Positions 1 through 9,264 are shown, numbered from the stretch's first letter. The stretch: 64,000 bases of DNA from Psychrosphaera sp. B3R10 (GCF_018861025.1 NZ_JAHKQH010000045.1:253413-317412); one strand, 5' to 3'. Notes: a model not told the origin generated them from the letters alone. A program made the numbers and translations.

Positions 1-390
1 CTTTAACGCAATATTTTTGTCGGCTAAAGATTGGTTTAGTAACGCTTTATTTTTAACAAATATGTACGCATATATAGTCTTCAGTGGCTTACTCTGGATG
101 AACCTTTCCTTATTACGCATCTGGGCGGTACTGGCTGGAAAAATACAATCTACAAGTTTACGCTCAAACATTCGGTCTGCCCGAGCCATAGGTACAAAAT
201 CCAATGTTGAATCTTCTAGTTGTCGGATAAAGTTCATATAGTCGTTTGATAATTTTGAATTTACGTCAATAGCGCCGGGAATAATTCCAATGGTAACTTT
301 TGTGACTGCATAGGATTTGAAAGACAGCAAAACCGCGCACATCAATGTGCACACGAGGAAAATTAAGTCCGTTTTGTTTAGCCGCGTCAT
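1..390 (-). CDS. Periplasmic solute-binding-like protein, partial (5' part only)
   Basis: An open frame on the minus strand starts at an ATG at 388-390 and runs off the window edge without a stop, giving the first 130 residues. The N-terminus has a signal peptide: a basic MTRLNK start, a hydrophobic stretch, then a likely cleavage after SYA. The mature part begins VTKVTIGIIPGAID and includes a segment resembling the first lobe of type 2 periplasmic-binding folds (solute-binding family 3), with FVPMARADRMFERKLVDCIF. No transporter genes are visible nearby, so it may be an orphan sensor-like binding protein. The ligand is unknown and the C-terminal lobe is outside the window. Confidence 0.6.
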   Translation of the reverse strand, partial: MTRLNKTDLIFLVCTLMCAVLLSFKSYAVTKVTIGIIPGAIDVNSKLSNDYMNFIRQLEDSTLDFVPMARADRMFERKLVDCIFPASTAQMRNKERFIQSKPLKTIYAYIFVKNKALLNQSLADKNIALK

Positions 391-735
391 TATTACCACT
401 CTTGAAGCTCTGAATTCTTATTCAAGCAAATTGGGGATTAATATGCCAATTTAAAAAACTATAACTTATTAAATATTTGTTTGTCGCTATATTTTAGCTC
501 TGTAAAATAAATTTATCTATGTAGATAATTTGTAACCTAAATTTCAATTGTTTGCTAAAATTTTCAATTATAAGTGCATTAAGGTGTTAAGAAAGCGTTA
601 AAAATCAGTTAGTCTTAATTACTTAAAAAGGTAATGTTATGGTCAAACCAAGTTCAATGCATTATTAATGCTTTGCTTCTTTAAGTAACATTAATAGAAT
701 TGCTCAAAGGTAATAACCATTTACAAAAGGATTGT
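391..735. other. Intergenic region between divergent genes
   Basis: This 345-bp AT-rich stretch separates the minus-strand binding-protein gene from the plus-strand EAL gene and should hold both promoters. A nine-codon ORF (639-668) preceded by AAAAAGG is present but too short to call. No convincing sigma-70 pair, operator palindrome or structured RNA was seen. Confidence 0.5.
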
Positions 736-2265
736 ATGTCAAGTTCTTCCACAGCGTCTTTTGACCGAGTTGTTGCATTAGTTTCGGTTGTTATTTTAGC
801 CGTTTTAATGTGGTTTTCTGCGTCTTTATATTTTGAAAATGATATTAAAAGGAAGTTAGTAAGAGAAGCCCAATCGGGCATTGAAAAGTTAGACATCATT
901 ATTTCAGAAGTCGCCGATACTCTGCATCAGTTAAACAACATACCCGAACAAAATTGCAGCAAAGATTTACTAATTCAAATGCGTCGAGAGTTGTTTAAAT
1001 CTAACTTTATAAATGACATTGGATTTATACGCAATGGCAAGTTGGTTTGCACAACAGGCTTAGGCGTCTTAGACAACCCGATAGATGCCGCTGATTCTGA
1101 CTATGTGAGTTTAAACGGTTTTGAAGTTTCAGTTAACCATAATATTGCGCTATTTGATAACCTATATTTAGCCAGTATCGCCCGCTTAAAATCTTATAAC
1201 GCAGTTATTAGAGATGAGTCTTTAAATGGCTTAGTGGACAACCAATTTCATTGGCAGTTGGTATATCAAGATAATGGAAAAAACATTCACATTGTCGGTG
1301 AAAAAGGCATATTTCAGCCTGATAATTTGTCCACCTATTCTAATTTTGGTTGCAGTAAAAAAGCACCTTATTGTATAGGCTTGTTAAGTGACAAAGGTCA
1401 GCTATATAAACATTATCATCAAAGTCTTAATTTAACCTACCTACTTATTATTTGCTTATCGTTAATTTTTTACGTGTTAATTAGAAAACAATTACGTAAA
1501 TATCGCTCAATAAAATCAAGAATTAGGCGTGGATTTGGCAATGATGCATTTTATTGCCTTTACCAACCAATAGTTGAATTACGCTCAGGCAAGATTGTTG
1601 GGTGTGAAGTTTTGGCTCGATATAAAGATATTCAGGGGCATGTGTATCCTGATGAATTTATACCGCTAATTAACAAATTGGAGCTTACCTGGTCATTTAC
1701 TGAAAAAGTTATTTTAGAAACGCTTAGAGATGTAGAGTTGATTGCCCCAGAATTGAAAGGGTTTAAATTTAACATCAACTTTTTTGCTAAAGATATATCT
1801 AGTTCACAAGTGTTGGAAATCCTTAAATTACCCGAATTGTTAGAGTCAAAGGTGCAGCTCGTTATTGAGATCACAGAAGATGAAAAATTGTCGACTCGAA
1901 GCAGTGCTAAAGCGCTTAAAAAACTTTCTGATAAAGGCTTTTTAATTGCCGTAGATGACTTTGGTACTGGCTATTCAAACCTTAAGCAATTACGAGACAT
2001 TAGCTGCGATACACTGAAAATAGACCGCAGTTTTATCAGTGAAATGGAAGATGGTTCAATCCGTTCAACATTAATACCTCATATTGTGGATATTGCAAAA
2101 CAGCTGAACTTAAAAATCGTCGCCGAGGGCGTTGAAAATGAAATGCAACGTTCAGCATTACTAGATGAAGGTGTGGAGTTTGCCCAGGGCTGGTTATTTG
2201 GTAAAGCGATGCCAATGGCAGAGTTGTTGGCATTAATAAAAAAGCAAGAGCAAGAGCAAGCTTAG
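736..2265 (+). CDS. CSS-motif sensor EAL-domain c-di-GMP phosphodiesterase
   Basis: The 509-residue protein should hydrolyse cyclic di-GMP at the inner membrane. A membrane segment near residues 12-33 is followed by a periplasmic region with conserved cysteines around residue 73 (NCSKDLL), typical of the CSS-motif sensor domain, and a second membrane segment near 235-250. The EAL domain fills the C-terminal half. The signature reads EVLAR near residue 290. The NINFFAK asparagine, ITEDE glutamate, DDFGTGYSN metal site near 406, DTLKID lysine, AEGVEN glutamate and AQGW glutamine are all present, so activity is likely. ATG at 736 is chosen because AAAAGG lies five bases upstream; an in-frame TTG at 700 would add twelve residues. 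The periplasmic redox or disulfide input is inferred from the family. Confidence 0.88.
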   Translation: MSSSSTASFDRVVALVSVVILAVLMWFSASLYFENDIKRKLVREAQSGIEKLDIIISEVADTLHQLNNIPEQNCSKDLLIQMRRELFKSNFINDIGFIRNGKLVCTTGLGVLDNPIDAADSDYVSLNGFEVSVNHNIALFDNLYLASIARLKSYNAVIRDESLNGLVDNQFHWQLVYQDNGKNIHIVGEKGIFQPDNLSTYSNFGCSKKAPYCIGLLSDKGQLYKHYHQSLNLTYLLIICLSLIFYVLIRKQLRKYRSIKSRIRRGFGNDAFYCLYQPIVELRSGKIVGCEVLARYKDIQGHVYPDEFIPLINKLELTWSFTEKVILETLRDVELIAPELKGFKFNINFFAKDISSSQVLEILKLPELLESKVQLVIEITEDEKLSTRSSAKALKKLSDKGFLIAVDDFGTGYSNLKQLRDISCDTLKIDRSFISEMEDGSIRSTLIPHIVDIAKQLNLKIVAEGVENEMQRSALLDEGVEFAQGWLFGKAMPMAELLALIKKQEQEQA

Positions 2266-2306
2266 GTTGTAGCCTTAATTAGAATATTCGGATGACGCTT
2301 AGACAT

Positions 2307-2345
2307 AAAAAAACCAGATATAAGTTTTTATATCTGGTTTTTATT
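2307..2345. terminator. Bidirectional rho-independent terminator
   Basis: A 13-bp perfect stem (AAACCAGATATAA at 2311-2323, complement at 2328-2340) with a four-base loop is flanked by A-rich and T-rich tracts. It lies between the convergent EAL and mscS genes and can serve both. Confidence 0.88.
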
Positions 2346-2375
2346 TACGGTCTGAATACAAGACAATGTATGTTA

Positions 2376-3194
2376 TCAGTCGTTTTTATGAACGTGAACA
2401 TCCATTTGTGGGTAAGGGATGCCGATTTCAGCTTCATCTAGAGCGATTTTAATTTGTTCAGTAAGATCGAATTTTACTGTCCAAAAATCAGCTGTATTTG
2501 TCCAAGGCCTAACAACGAAGTTAACAGAAGAATCTGCAAGTTCAGCGACAGCAATTGTTGGAGCTGGGTCAGCTAATACTTTCTCATGACTTGTTACGAT
2601 ATCAGTTAGAAGCTTTTTAGTAACTTTAAGATCAGCGTCATAGCTTACGCCAATTACCATATCTACACGACGGGTAGCTTCACGTGAATAGTTAACAATT
2701 GCGCCGCCTGTGATTGTAGAGTTAGGGACGATAACAACTTTGTTGTCACCGGTTTTAAATATAGTTGAAAATATTTCAATTTTTACAATGCTACCAGCTA
2801 CGCCAGCCGCTTCGACAAAGTCACCCGCTTTAAATGGTTTTAAAATGATGATAAGAACACCAGATGCGAAGTTTGACAACGAGTCTTTTAGCGCTAAACC
2901 AATGGCTAAACCAGCCGCACCTAAGATAGCGATAAAGGACGTTGTTTGTACACCAATTTGCGACAGCGCCATTAGCACAACCGCCACTAAGACGAGTGCA
3001 TAAACCAAGCTACCTAAAAAGCCACTTACAGCTTTATCTACATTCTTTTTCTTTAACGCTTTTTCTAGCAAACCACTAATTGCACGAGCAATCATTTTAC
3101 CAACGATAAAAATCGCTATGGCATAAGCTAGCTGAATACCAGATTCAACTATTTGATCTGAGTTATTTGAAAACCAATTAACTACTTGTTCCAT
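2376..3194 (-). CDS. mscS: Small-conductance mechanosensitive channel MscS
   Basis: This 272-residue protein is close to the 286 residues of E. coli MscS and should form a heptameric inner-membrane channel that opens under hypo-osmotic shock. Three transmembrane helices occupy roughly residues 15-125. The pore-lining third helix, GAAGLAIGLALKDSLSNFAS, shows the Gly/Ala packing pattern of MscS. The beta domain contains GDFVEAAGVAGSIVKIEIF and VVIVPNSTI, both family signatures, and the alpha/beta C-terminal domain is complete. It stands alone as a transcription unit, convergent with the EAL gene. A second, different MscS-family protein lies at 18085-18942. Confidence 0.92.
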   Translation of the reverse strand: MEQVVNWFSNNSDQIVESGIQLAYAIAIFIVGKMIARAISGLLEKALKKKNVDKAVSGFLGSLVYALVLVAVVLMALSQIGVQTTSFIAILGAAGLAIGLALKDSLSNFASGVLIIILKPFKAGDFVEAAGVAGSIVKIEIFSTIFKTGDNKVVIVPNSTITGGAIVNYSREATRRVDMVIGVSYDADLKVTKKLLTDIVTSHEKVLADPAPTIAVAELADSSVNFVVRPWTNTADFWTVKFDLTEQIKIALDEAEIGIPYPQMDVHVHKND

Positions 3195-3246
3195 GAAACT
3201 TCCTCTTAAAAATTAAACTTAATAATATGATTTGAATATGACAACG

Positions 3247-4812
3247 CTATGGCATTGATCCATAGGTCGTAAACTTTAGTACGGCTTCCGCTACTTTATT
3301 CGTATTTATCGCGTTTTCAAAGACGTGGGTATTAAATTGACTGTTTTTCGTCAATTTTGCACTCTCCTTTAGATTTACATCGCGAATTGTCGAAGTATTG
3401 TCGGTAATTACTGGCTTGTCACTTTTTATTTGTGTGCCTAGTATTTTTTGTTGCTCAGGTTTATTTGATCTTGATTTTCTAACTAAACCTCGTGTTTTCC
3501 TCGCAACCTGTGAAAACGAGCCGTTAATGAGGTAATAAGTCCCATCAAATTGCGTAGTTGGCAGCTTGTCGTCTGGGTAGTCGAGTGTGCCGAACGCTTG
3601 AATCGATTCACTGCCATAGGGGGCTGTCACGTCAAACTGACCGATATCAACCCAACGGTTAATTTGTTCAACTCCGAGGTAGTGAATGAATTTCTGATTA
3701 TCGCTACTGTCATTTAAATCCACTAAATATGATTGTGACTTTTGACTATTCTGACTGTGACCTACGAGATAAAAATAGCCAGGATGCGAAAGCTTTACCA
3801 GTAACTTAACGGTTTGGCCTTTTTCAAATAGCAAATCTCGGGAACCTTTATTTGTTTTAATCTGGATCTTGAAGTCATTGCCAATTATATGTTCTTTAAT
3901 GAGTTGTTGGTCAAACTCTAATGATTTAGGTAGGTAATCTAAATTGGCAATTGCGCCTAATGTCAATTGCTGGCTATTGGCATGGACAATTTGTTTGTTT
4001 TTTTCTTTAACTAGGGCAATTAAGTTGTTTTGAATGTTGATGTGCTTTTCATTATACGAATAGTTTCCTGTTAGCTCGTAAAAAGCATAGTCTCGGTCAG
4101 AAATAACATCTAGATGCGAAATTATTTTTGCCCTGAGTGTTCTAGAAAATGGCGTAACTTCTAACGATTCAATTGGGGTGAATGGTTTCACAAATATACG
4201 ACGGTATTGTTTTAACGGAGTTGCAATCGCAATAGCGAGTTCGTCAATATTGGAAGGTCTACTTTGAATATTAGCCAAAGCGCTATTAATTTGTGGCTCA
4301 CTCACAATAGGGCTGTCAATGGGGGTATTTGGAGCGAGTAGTTCATAAACGACAACGATTGTTTTGAGCTGTTCATGCAGCAATAACAGCTGCTGTAATT
4401 GTGCAAACTTGTCGTTACCTAATGACTTTTTAGTCAGTTCCCAGAGTTCATCAATTTGACGAATCAGCCGAGTTATTTTGGCCGCATATAGTTCAGCCTG
4501 TGCTTCGCCAAGCTCTACGGTGCAGTGATGTTCGTTATTAACCTGTAAACAATCGTTTTGAGTCCCCATAATCTGCAGTTGCGACGACAATTTGCTGGTT
4601 AGTCGATAGTAATTTGCTGTTTGAGTGCCTCGCTCAACGTGCGTTTTAGTTTCAACGTAGACGTACAGATTTTGCTGTAAATCAGATAAAGCGAGCTGTT
4701 TTGCCTGCGCCAAAGATTTGTCGACCCCGAGCCCCATATAAGACATTGCCATTAATGATTGACAAAAAAACGACAATAACAGGGTCGCTAATATAGAAAT
4801 GTTTTTTGACAT
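3247..4812 (-). CDS. Exported LPP20-like / DUF4384 domain protein
   Basis: The protein has 521 residues with an N-terminal signal peptide (hydrophobic residues 6-22, ending near SLMA). Residues about 25-110 resemble the LPP20/lipoprotein-like fold, with the MGLGVDKSLAQAKQLALSDL pattern common in exported proteins that recode product names from arguments. A central region (about 185-290) is unassigned. Residues about 305-420 fit DUF4384: a KIQIKTNKGSRDLLFEKGQ strand set, then VKLSHPGYFYLVGHS and an SIQAFGTLDYPD segment. DUF4384 is often fused to bacterial caspase domains; here a caspase gene lies divergently 331 bp away, which suggests split partners. The basic C-terminal tail has no recognised domain. 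Function is unknown and the pairing is inferred. Confidence 0.72.
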   Translation of the reverse strand: MSKNISILATLLLSFFCQSLMAMSYMGLGVDKSLAQAKQLALSDLQQNLYVYVETKTHVERGTQTANYYRLTSKLSSQLQIMGTQNDCLQVNNEHHCTVELGEAQAELYAAKITRLIRQIDELWELTKKSLGNDKFAQLQQLLLLHEQLKTIVVVYELLAPNTPIDSPIVSEPQINSALANIQSRPSNIDELAIAIATPLKQYRRIFVKPFTPIESLEVTPFSRTLRAKIISHLDVISDRDYAFYELTGNYSYNEKHINIQNNLIALVKEKNKQIVHANSQQLTLGAIANLDYLPKSLEFDQQLIKEHIIGNDFKIQIKTNKGSRDLLFEKGQTVKLLVKLSHPGYFYLVGHSQNSQKSQSYLVDLNDSSDNQKFIHYLGVEQINRWVDIGQFDVTAPYGSESIQAFGTLDYPDDKLPTTQFDGTYYLINGSFSQVARKTRGLVRKSRSNKPEQQKILGTQIKSDKPVITDNTSTIRDVNLKESAKLTKNSQFNTHVFENAINTNKVAEAVLKFTTYGSMP

Positions 4813-5143
4813 TTAAATGCCCTCATTAAATTTTGTTGCTTTTTATCAACCGTTTATACCATCGACTTGCGTTTGTAAATCGACCTAAGCTCGTTCGATG
4901 TTAGCGTATTAGTGTAAACACTGTATTGCAAACTTTAGGCCTAATTTACATCGGCATAAAGATTGCTTTTGTACTTAATTAATAATTTGTACTTAATTAA
5001 TAATTTGTACTTAATTAATAATTTGTACTTAATTAATAAATTGATTGGTCATAAAACCAATAGGCTCATTTCGATAGTCGACAAACTTTAAAATTAAGTT
5101 GGCTGGTACAGTAATAAGTGATGGAGATTGCGTGGGAAATAAA
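4813..5143. other. Divergent promoter region of DUF4384 and caspase genes
   Basis: The 331-bp region between the two divergent starts holds the 18-bp tandem repeat array (4968-5039). The array ends about 105 bp from the caspase ATG and begins about 155 bp from the other start. No clear sigma-70 promoter was identified outside it. Confidence 0.55.
4968..5039. repeat. Four perfect tandem copies of an 18-bp repeat
   Basis: The unit TTTGTACTTAATTAATAA occurs four times without mismatch, at 4968, 4986, 5004 and 5022. Each unit contains the palindrome TTAATTAA and a GTAC. The array is purely AT-rich apart from the GTAC cores. It lies between divergent genes and is not translated in either. Confidence 0.97.
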
Positions 5144-7138
5144 ATGATTAACCAGTTAGCTATCTTTATTTTTGCTTGTTTGTTGATGCAAACGGATTGT
5201 CTTGCTGGATCAAAAATAGAAAAAATCGCGTTGGTGATTGGCAATGCGAATTACGACGACTCTGATTTGAAATTAGACAATCCGATAAATGACAGTGTGG
5301 CAATGAGTCGCAAGCTTACCGATCTTGGTTTCCAAACTCATCTAATCCACAACACGAATAAAGGGGCGTTTGAATCAAAGTTTGCAGAGTTTATCGCTGA
5401 TATTAATGTTTTGAAGGCGAAAAACGACAACGTTGTAGTAACTGTGTTTTATGCGGGTCATGGTGTTCAGCTAAACAGAGTGAATTATTTAGTGCCCGTT
5501 GATACGCAATTGATGCAAAAAGAAGAATTGAATAACCGTGATATCGAACAGCAATTTATCTCAATGCAATGGGTGACCGAACAGCTTGAACAACAAAATA
5601 ACTTATTGAATATTGTGATCTTAGATGCCTGCCGGGATTTACCCTTCACCTCACTAAATAGCAAAGTGGGCGGTTGGACTGAAATTGTGAAACCGAACTT
5701 TTTTGTGGCTTTTGGAACCGGTCCTGGGGAGCAATCTCTTGACGGAAAACGAAATGAAAATAGCGTTTATGTATCTGCTATTTTGTCCCATATCGACTCC
5801 CCGGGCATAAATTTATCACAGTTGTTTCAACGGGTTAGGCTGGACGTAATGGAGGAAACTGAGGGGTTTCAAGTGCCTCAAGAATCAAATCGGTCGGTTT
5901 ATGATTTTAGCTTCAGTCAAACCCAATCTAGCAGTAGCCAGCTTTACATTGCCTTTTTAATTGCCATTGTCGGTGTTTTGGCGTTGGGGCTATTGCTCTT
6001 ATGTAAACTAAAGGTATTTTCTGAATTTAATCCTTTGCAAACATCTAAATATAGATTGGCCAGTGTCGCTGTATTTACCTTGGTGGTTGGTGGTTTTACA
6101 TTAACTCAATTTATCGATTCATCAGGAACAATTGAGCAGTATTTCAAAAAGTTAGCGGTGTCACTTAATACCAAAAGTGATGGGGAAAATGGGGCTATAA
6201 ATGGATCTGAAATTGACGCAGGAACTTTTGATAAAAAAAGAGCAAACAAAACCACTGAGCAGATGAGCGCTGCACAAACGCCTGCTGAATATACTGTTAT
6301 TGAATCAAATGAAATGGCAATCAATGCAGACCGAGGGTTGAAAAGAGTTGCACCAAAAAGCGTCGCATTCGGTAATAAACCTAGCGTGTTAGATGAATTT
6401 GAAGCTAACAGGACAGAACAAACCAACAAACAAATTGTAGAATCAATGTTAAGGGCAATGGTTCGGTTTGAAGGCGGTTCATTAGAACTCGGGTCTAATC
6501 AATTTGGCAAAGAATCAAAGCCTGTCATTGTCACCTCAGTTGAGGCTTTTTCGATAATGTCCCATGAAGTAACAAATGAAATGTATCTACTTTGTGTAGA
6601 CAGTGAGTCATGTGTCTTAGACTCAGTGAAACGTTCGTCACTTGATGCTCTGCGTCCTGTCGAGTCAGTCAGTTATGAACAAATAACAAAACAATTTATA
6701 CCTTGGCTTAATGGCCTATCTGATATCAAATTTCGATTACCTACAGAATTAGAGTGGGAATATGCTGCCAAGTTTGGTGTGGATGACCCATTTAATGAAA
6801 AATTACTTTTAGGTGAAATAGAAGCCAATTGTGCCGATTGTTTTGGTAAAAGCTTCGGACGTAGAACCGCGCCGGTTATGAGTTATTCATCTTCAATATC
6901 AGGGGTATTTGACTTACTTGGAAATGTCAGTGAGTGGACAGCAAGTTGCTGGACCCCGAATTACCAGCAGCAATATTATGGCGACCCCTGGCCGAACATC
7001 AACAATTGCTCAAATGTCGTGATCAGGGGGGGCGCTTGGCACCAAAAAATGAAAAACATCTCTAGTACGGGCCGTGAGAAAATGGCCAAGAGCAGAAAAA
7101 GCGGCACCATTGGTTTTCGCTTGGCATTGTCGTTTTAG
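5144..7138 (+). CDS. Membrane caspase (C14-like) fused to FGE-sulfatase domain
   Basis: The 664-residue protein begins with a signal peptide or anchor (MINQLAIFIFACLLMQTDCLAG). A caspase-like domain covers about residues 25-260: KIALVIGNANYDD opens the first strand, the catalytic histidine is in FYAGHG near residue 105 and the catalytic cysteine in ILDACRD near 162. Two membrane segments follow at about 266-288 and 305-325, then a low-complexity linker. Residues about 436-664 form an FGE-sulfatase (SUMF1-like) fold with FRLPTELEWEYAAK, LLGNVSEWTASCW, VIRGGAWH and a terminal GFRLAL. The paired active-site cysteines of copper-dependent FGE are absent after RGG, so this half probably binds rather than oxidises. 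ATG 5144 follows GGGA; GTG at 5132 or TTG at 5099 are alternatives. Target is unknown. Confidence 0.82.
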   Translation: MINQLAIFIFACLLMQTDCLAGSKIEKIALVIGNANYDDSDLKLDNPINDSVAMSRKLTDLGFQTHLIHNTNKGAFESKFAEFIADINVLKAKNDNVVVTVFYAGHGVQLNRVNYLVPVDTQLMQKEELNNRDIEQQFISMQWVTEQLEQQNNLLNIVILDACRDLPFTSLNSKVGGWTEIVKPNFFVAFGTGPGEQSLDGKRNENSVYVSAILSHIDSPGINLSQLFQRVRLDVMEETEGFQVPQESNRSVYDFSFSQTQSSSSQLYIAFLIAIVGVLALGLLLLCKLKVFSEFNPLQTSKYRLASVAVFTLVVGGFTLTQFIDSSGTIEQYFKKLAVSLNTKSDGENGAINGSEIDAGTFDKKRANKTTEQMSAAQTPAEYTVIESNEMAINADRGLKRVAPKSVAFGNKPSVLDEFEANRTEQTNKQIVESMLRAMVRFEGGSLELGSNQFGKESKPVIVTSVEAFSIMSHEVTNEMYLLCVDSESCVLDSVKRSSLDALRPVESVSYEQITKQFIPWLNGLSDIKFRLPTELEWEYAAKFGVDDPFNEKLLLGEIEANCADCFGKSFGRRTAPVMSYSSSISGVFDLLGNVSEWTASCWTPNYQQQYYGDPWPNINNCSNVVIRGGAWHQKMKNISSTGREKMAKSRKSGTIGFRLALSF

Positions 7139-7279
7139 TTCTCTTTAACATTGCGTTTCAAAGTCTAAAGTTGAAGGTATTTAGCTAATAAAAAATAGTC
7201 GGATTGGTTTTTGTCTCGTTACCTGCCAAAATAGTGACATACGTTTAATCGATATAACTGTATAGAGCGATTGAAATTA

Positions 7280-9196
7280 ATGCTTAAATTTGTGTTGCAG
7301 ATAATGTCAGCTTTTACTTTGTTAATTGTTAGTTCAGTTGCTTATAGTCAAAACTCGCCTTCTGTTGACGATGATAAAGTGGTCGTTGTTGGCTCTATTG
7401 ACGCCTTAGAAATTGAGCAGATGCCAGCAAAGTTTGCTGACTTTTCCGCCATGATTAGCTATATCGATTCACAGCAGGACGAAAGGCCAAAGCGTGTATT
7501 GCAGTCAATAATCCGGTTTTTGAAGGAGAGTTCGTCACTTTCCCCAGAACAAAAAAAGGTGCTACTGACACATAAAGCCCAGCTTCAAAAACATTTAGCT
7601 ATGCCTCACAAAGCCATAGCAACTATGGTTGAAATACATCAATTAGAGCCCAACTTAGACAATACCGAAAAACAACAATATGCAAGTGAACTCGCTGAAT
7701 TATATCAACAGGTAGGGAATTATTATCACGCCATTGAATATACTCAGGCGGCTTTTAACTTTGCGATCTCAAATCAAAATGTGCGTGATGCGGTTATGTT
7801 CGGTCAGAGGTTAGCCAGCTATTTTTTATTCTTAAATGACCTAGACCAGGCACAATCTTGGGTCGCCAAGGCAGAAAACTTGGCTGTTAAACAGGGAAAT
7901 AACATAACTAAGATTGTCTTCTATTTAGAAAAGGCTCGTTGGCATAAAGAAAACCGAGAGTACTTTTTAGCAGAAGTCGCCGCCAAAAGTGCAATAAACA
8001 TTGCATCTCACTTATCTCTGCCAAATATTGCACGCGAAGCGTCTCTTTTGTTAGTTGATGTCTTATTAATCGAGCGTAAATTTTCAACTGTTGAGCCATT
8101 GTTACAATCATTATTTGACCAAGCGCATGCCATTCGTGACCGAGCAGCACAATTTGAGGTAGTGATAGCAATTGTCGAATTACAGCTTAAACAGAAGAAA
8201 ATTGAAGAAGCACAGCACTTTTGGACAATGGCGAAACAATTACAACGATTTGCCTATTCAATGCCAAATGCACAAAAGCTAAATAATCAATTGATAGGGC
8301 AACGAGTTCAGATATTAATGGCGCAGGAAAAATGGCAGCAGGCGCAAAGTGAAATTGTCCAAATACCATATCAAAATAATGTTCAATGGTATGCCCGTTA
8401 CATGTCCATATTATTCAATGTTAACGACAACATAGACATTACCGCAGAGCTTGCGGCGTACGTAGAGTTATCAATAGAACAAGCGAGTCAGGCAAAACTA
8501 CAAAAAATAGCATACGAATCAAAATTGTTAGCGGTAAGCAAAGAAAATTTACAACAGCAGTTGGCGTTAACCCAAGTTAACGCCGACAATACCCTTGACA
8601 AACTTCGTCGTTTAATCGATGCGAAGTCAAATTTAGTCACCGCCTTGTTTGTCATCCTTATCGTTTGTTTAATAACGATTTATATTAGGCATTTTAAGCC
8701 TACAAACTTACTCATTGCCGATAGTTTAACTGGCCTGCCCACCATTAATGGGTTGCCTGATATTACTGAACCATTACTTTTGCAACAAACGCCATTTTCG
8801 TTTTTGTTATTCGACCTAGATAATTTTGCGCAGCTCAATGAAAGCCAAGGGTTATCAGGTGGAGATCAAGTTTTACAACAAATGGTCGCGGCTTTAACCT
8901 TATTACTGCCGCCAAATTGTATTTTAGGGCGATTACAAGGTGATACTTTTTATGTTGTCGCCACCGATTTTGACCGTCAACAAGCAAAAATATTGGCCGA
9001 CCGAATTAGATTGCAGTTGCATAAATGTGACGCTTCCATACAATCAAATAAGTTGGGATTAACAGCGTGTGTCGTTGTAGCTGAATCTTGTGAGTTTTCA
9101 GATATTAGTCAAATGATAACGGCGACCAAAACACACTTGAAACAAATCCAAGCAACGGCGGTTGATAAGACTGTCGTTTTTGAAAGTAACTGTTAG
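7280..9196 (+). CDS. TPR-repeat membrane protein with degenerate GGDEF domain
   Basis: The 638-residue protein has a signal peptide ending near VAYSQ. A helical TPR-like region covers about residues 90-400, recognisable from repeated motifs such as ELYQQVGNYYHAIEYTQAAF. A coiled segment follows, then a membrane helix near 451-471 and a C-terminal GGDEF fold. The fold opens with DSLTGLP and has LFDLDNFAQLNESQG, but the signature reads LQGDTF near residue 552 rather than GGDEF, so catalysis is doubtful. This layout matches exported TPR sensors linked to diguanylate cyclase domains. It lies 141 bp after the caspase gene on the same strand; whether they share a transcript is unclear. ATG 7280 is preferred to TTG 7271. 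Confidence 0.8.
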   Translation: MLKFVLQIMSAFTLLIVSSVAYSQNSPSVDDDKVVVVGSIDALEIEQMPAKFADFSAMISYIDSQQDERPKRVLQSIIRFLKESSSLSPEQKKVLLTHKAQLQKHLAMPHKAIATMVEIHQLEPNLDNTEKQQYASELAELYQQVGNYYHAIEYTQAAFNFAISNQNVRDAVMFGQRLASYFLFLNDLDQAQSWVAKAENLAVKQGNNITKIVFYLEKARWHKENREYFLAEVAAKSAINIASHLSLPNIAREASLLLVDVLLIERKFSTVEPLLQSLFDQAHAIRDRAAQFEVVIAIVELQLKQKKIEEAQHFWTMAKQLQRFAYSMPNAQKLNNQLIGQRVQILMAQEKWQQAQSEIVQIPYQNNVQWYARYMSILFNVNDNIDITAELAAYVELSIEQASQAKLQKIAYESKLLAVSKENLQQQLALTQVNADNTLDKLRRLIDAKSNLVTALFVILIVCLITIYIRHFKPTNLLIADSLTGLPTINGLPDITEPLLLQQTPFSFLLFDLDNFAQLNESQGLSGGDQVLQQMVAALTLLLPPNCILGRLQGDTFYVVATDFDRQQAKILADRIRLQLHKCDASIQSNKLGLTACVVVAESCEFSDISQMITATKTHLKQIQATAVDKTVVFESNC

Positions 9197-9264
9197 AATT
9201 CTATTCAACTGACTTGCGCTAAACTCGGATATCGCCGAATTATAATAATAAAAGGGTAATACGA

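Noticed and set aside
639-668. Nine-codon ORF with a good ribosome site upstream of the EAL gene
   Set aside because: Far too short and without a regulatory context such as an attenuator stem; probably chance.
4968-5039. CRISPR-like array
   Set aside because: The copies are contiguous with no spacers and no cas genes are present; it is a simple tandem repeat.
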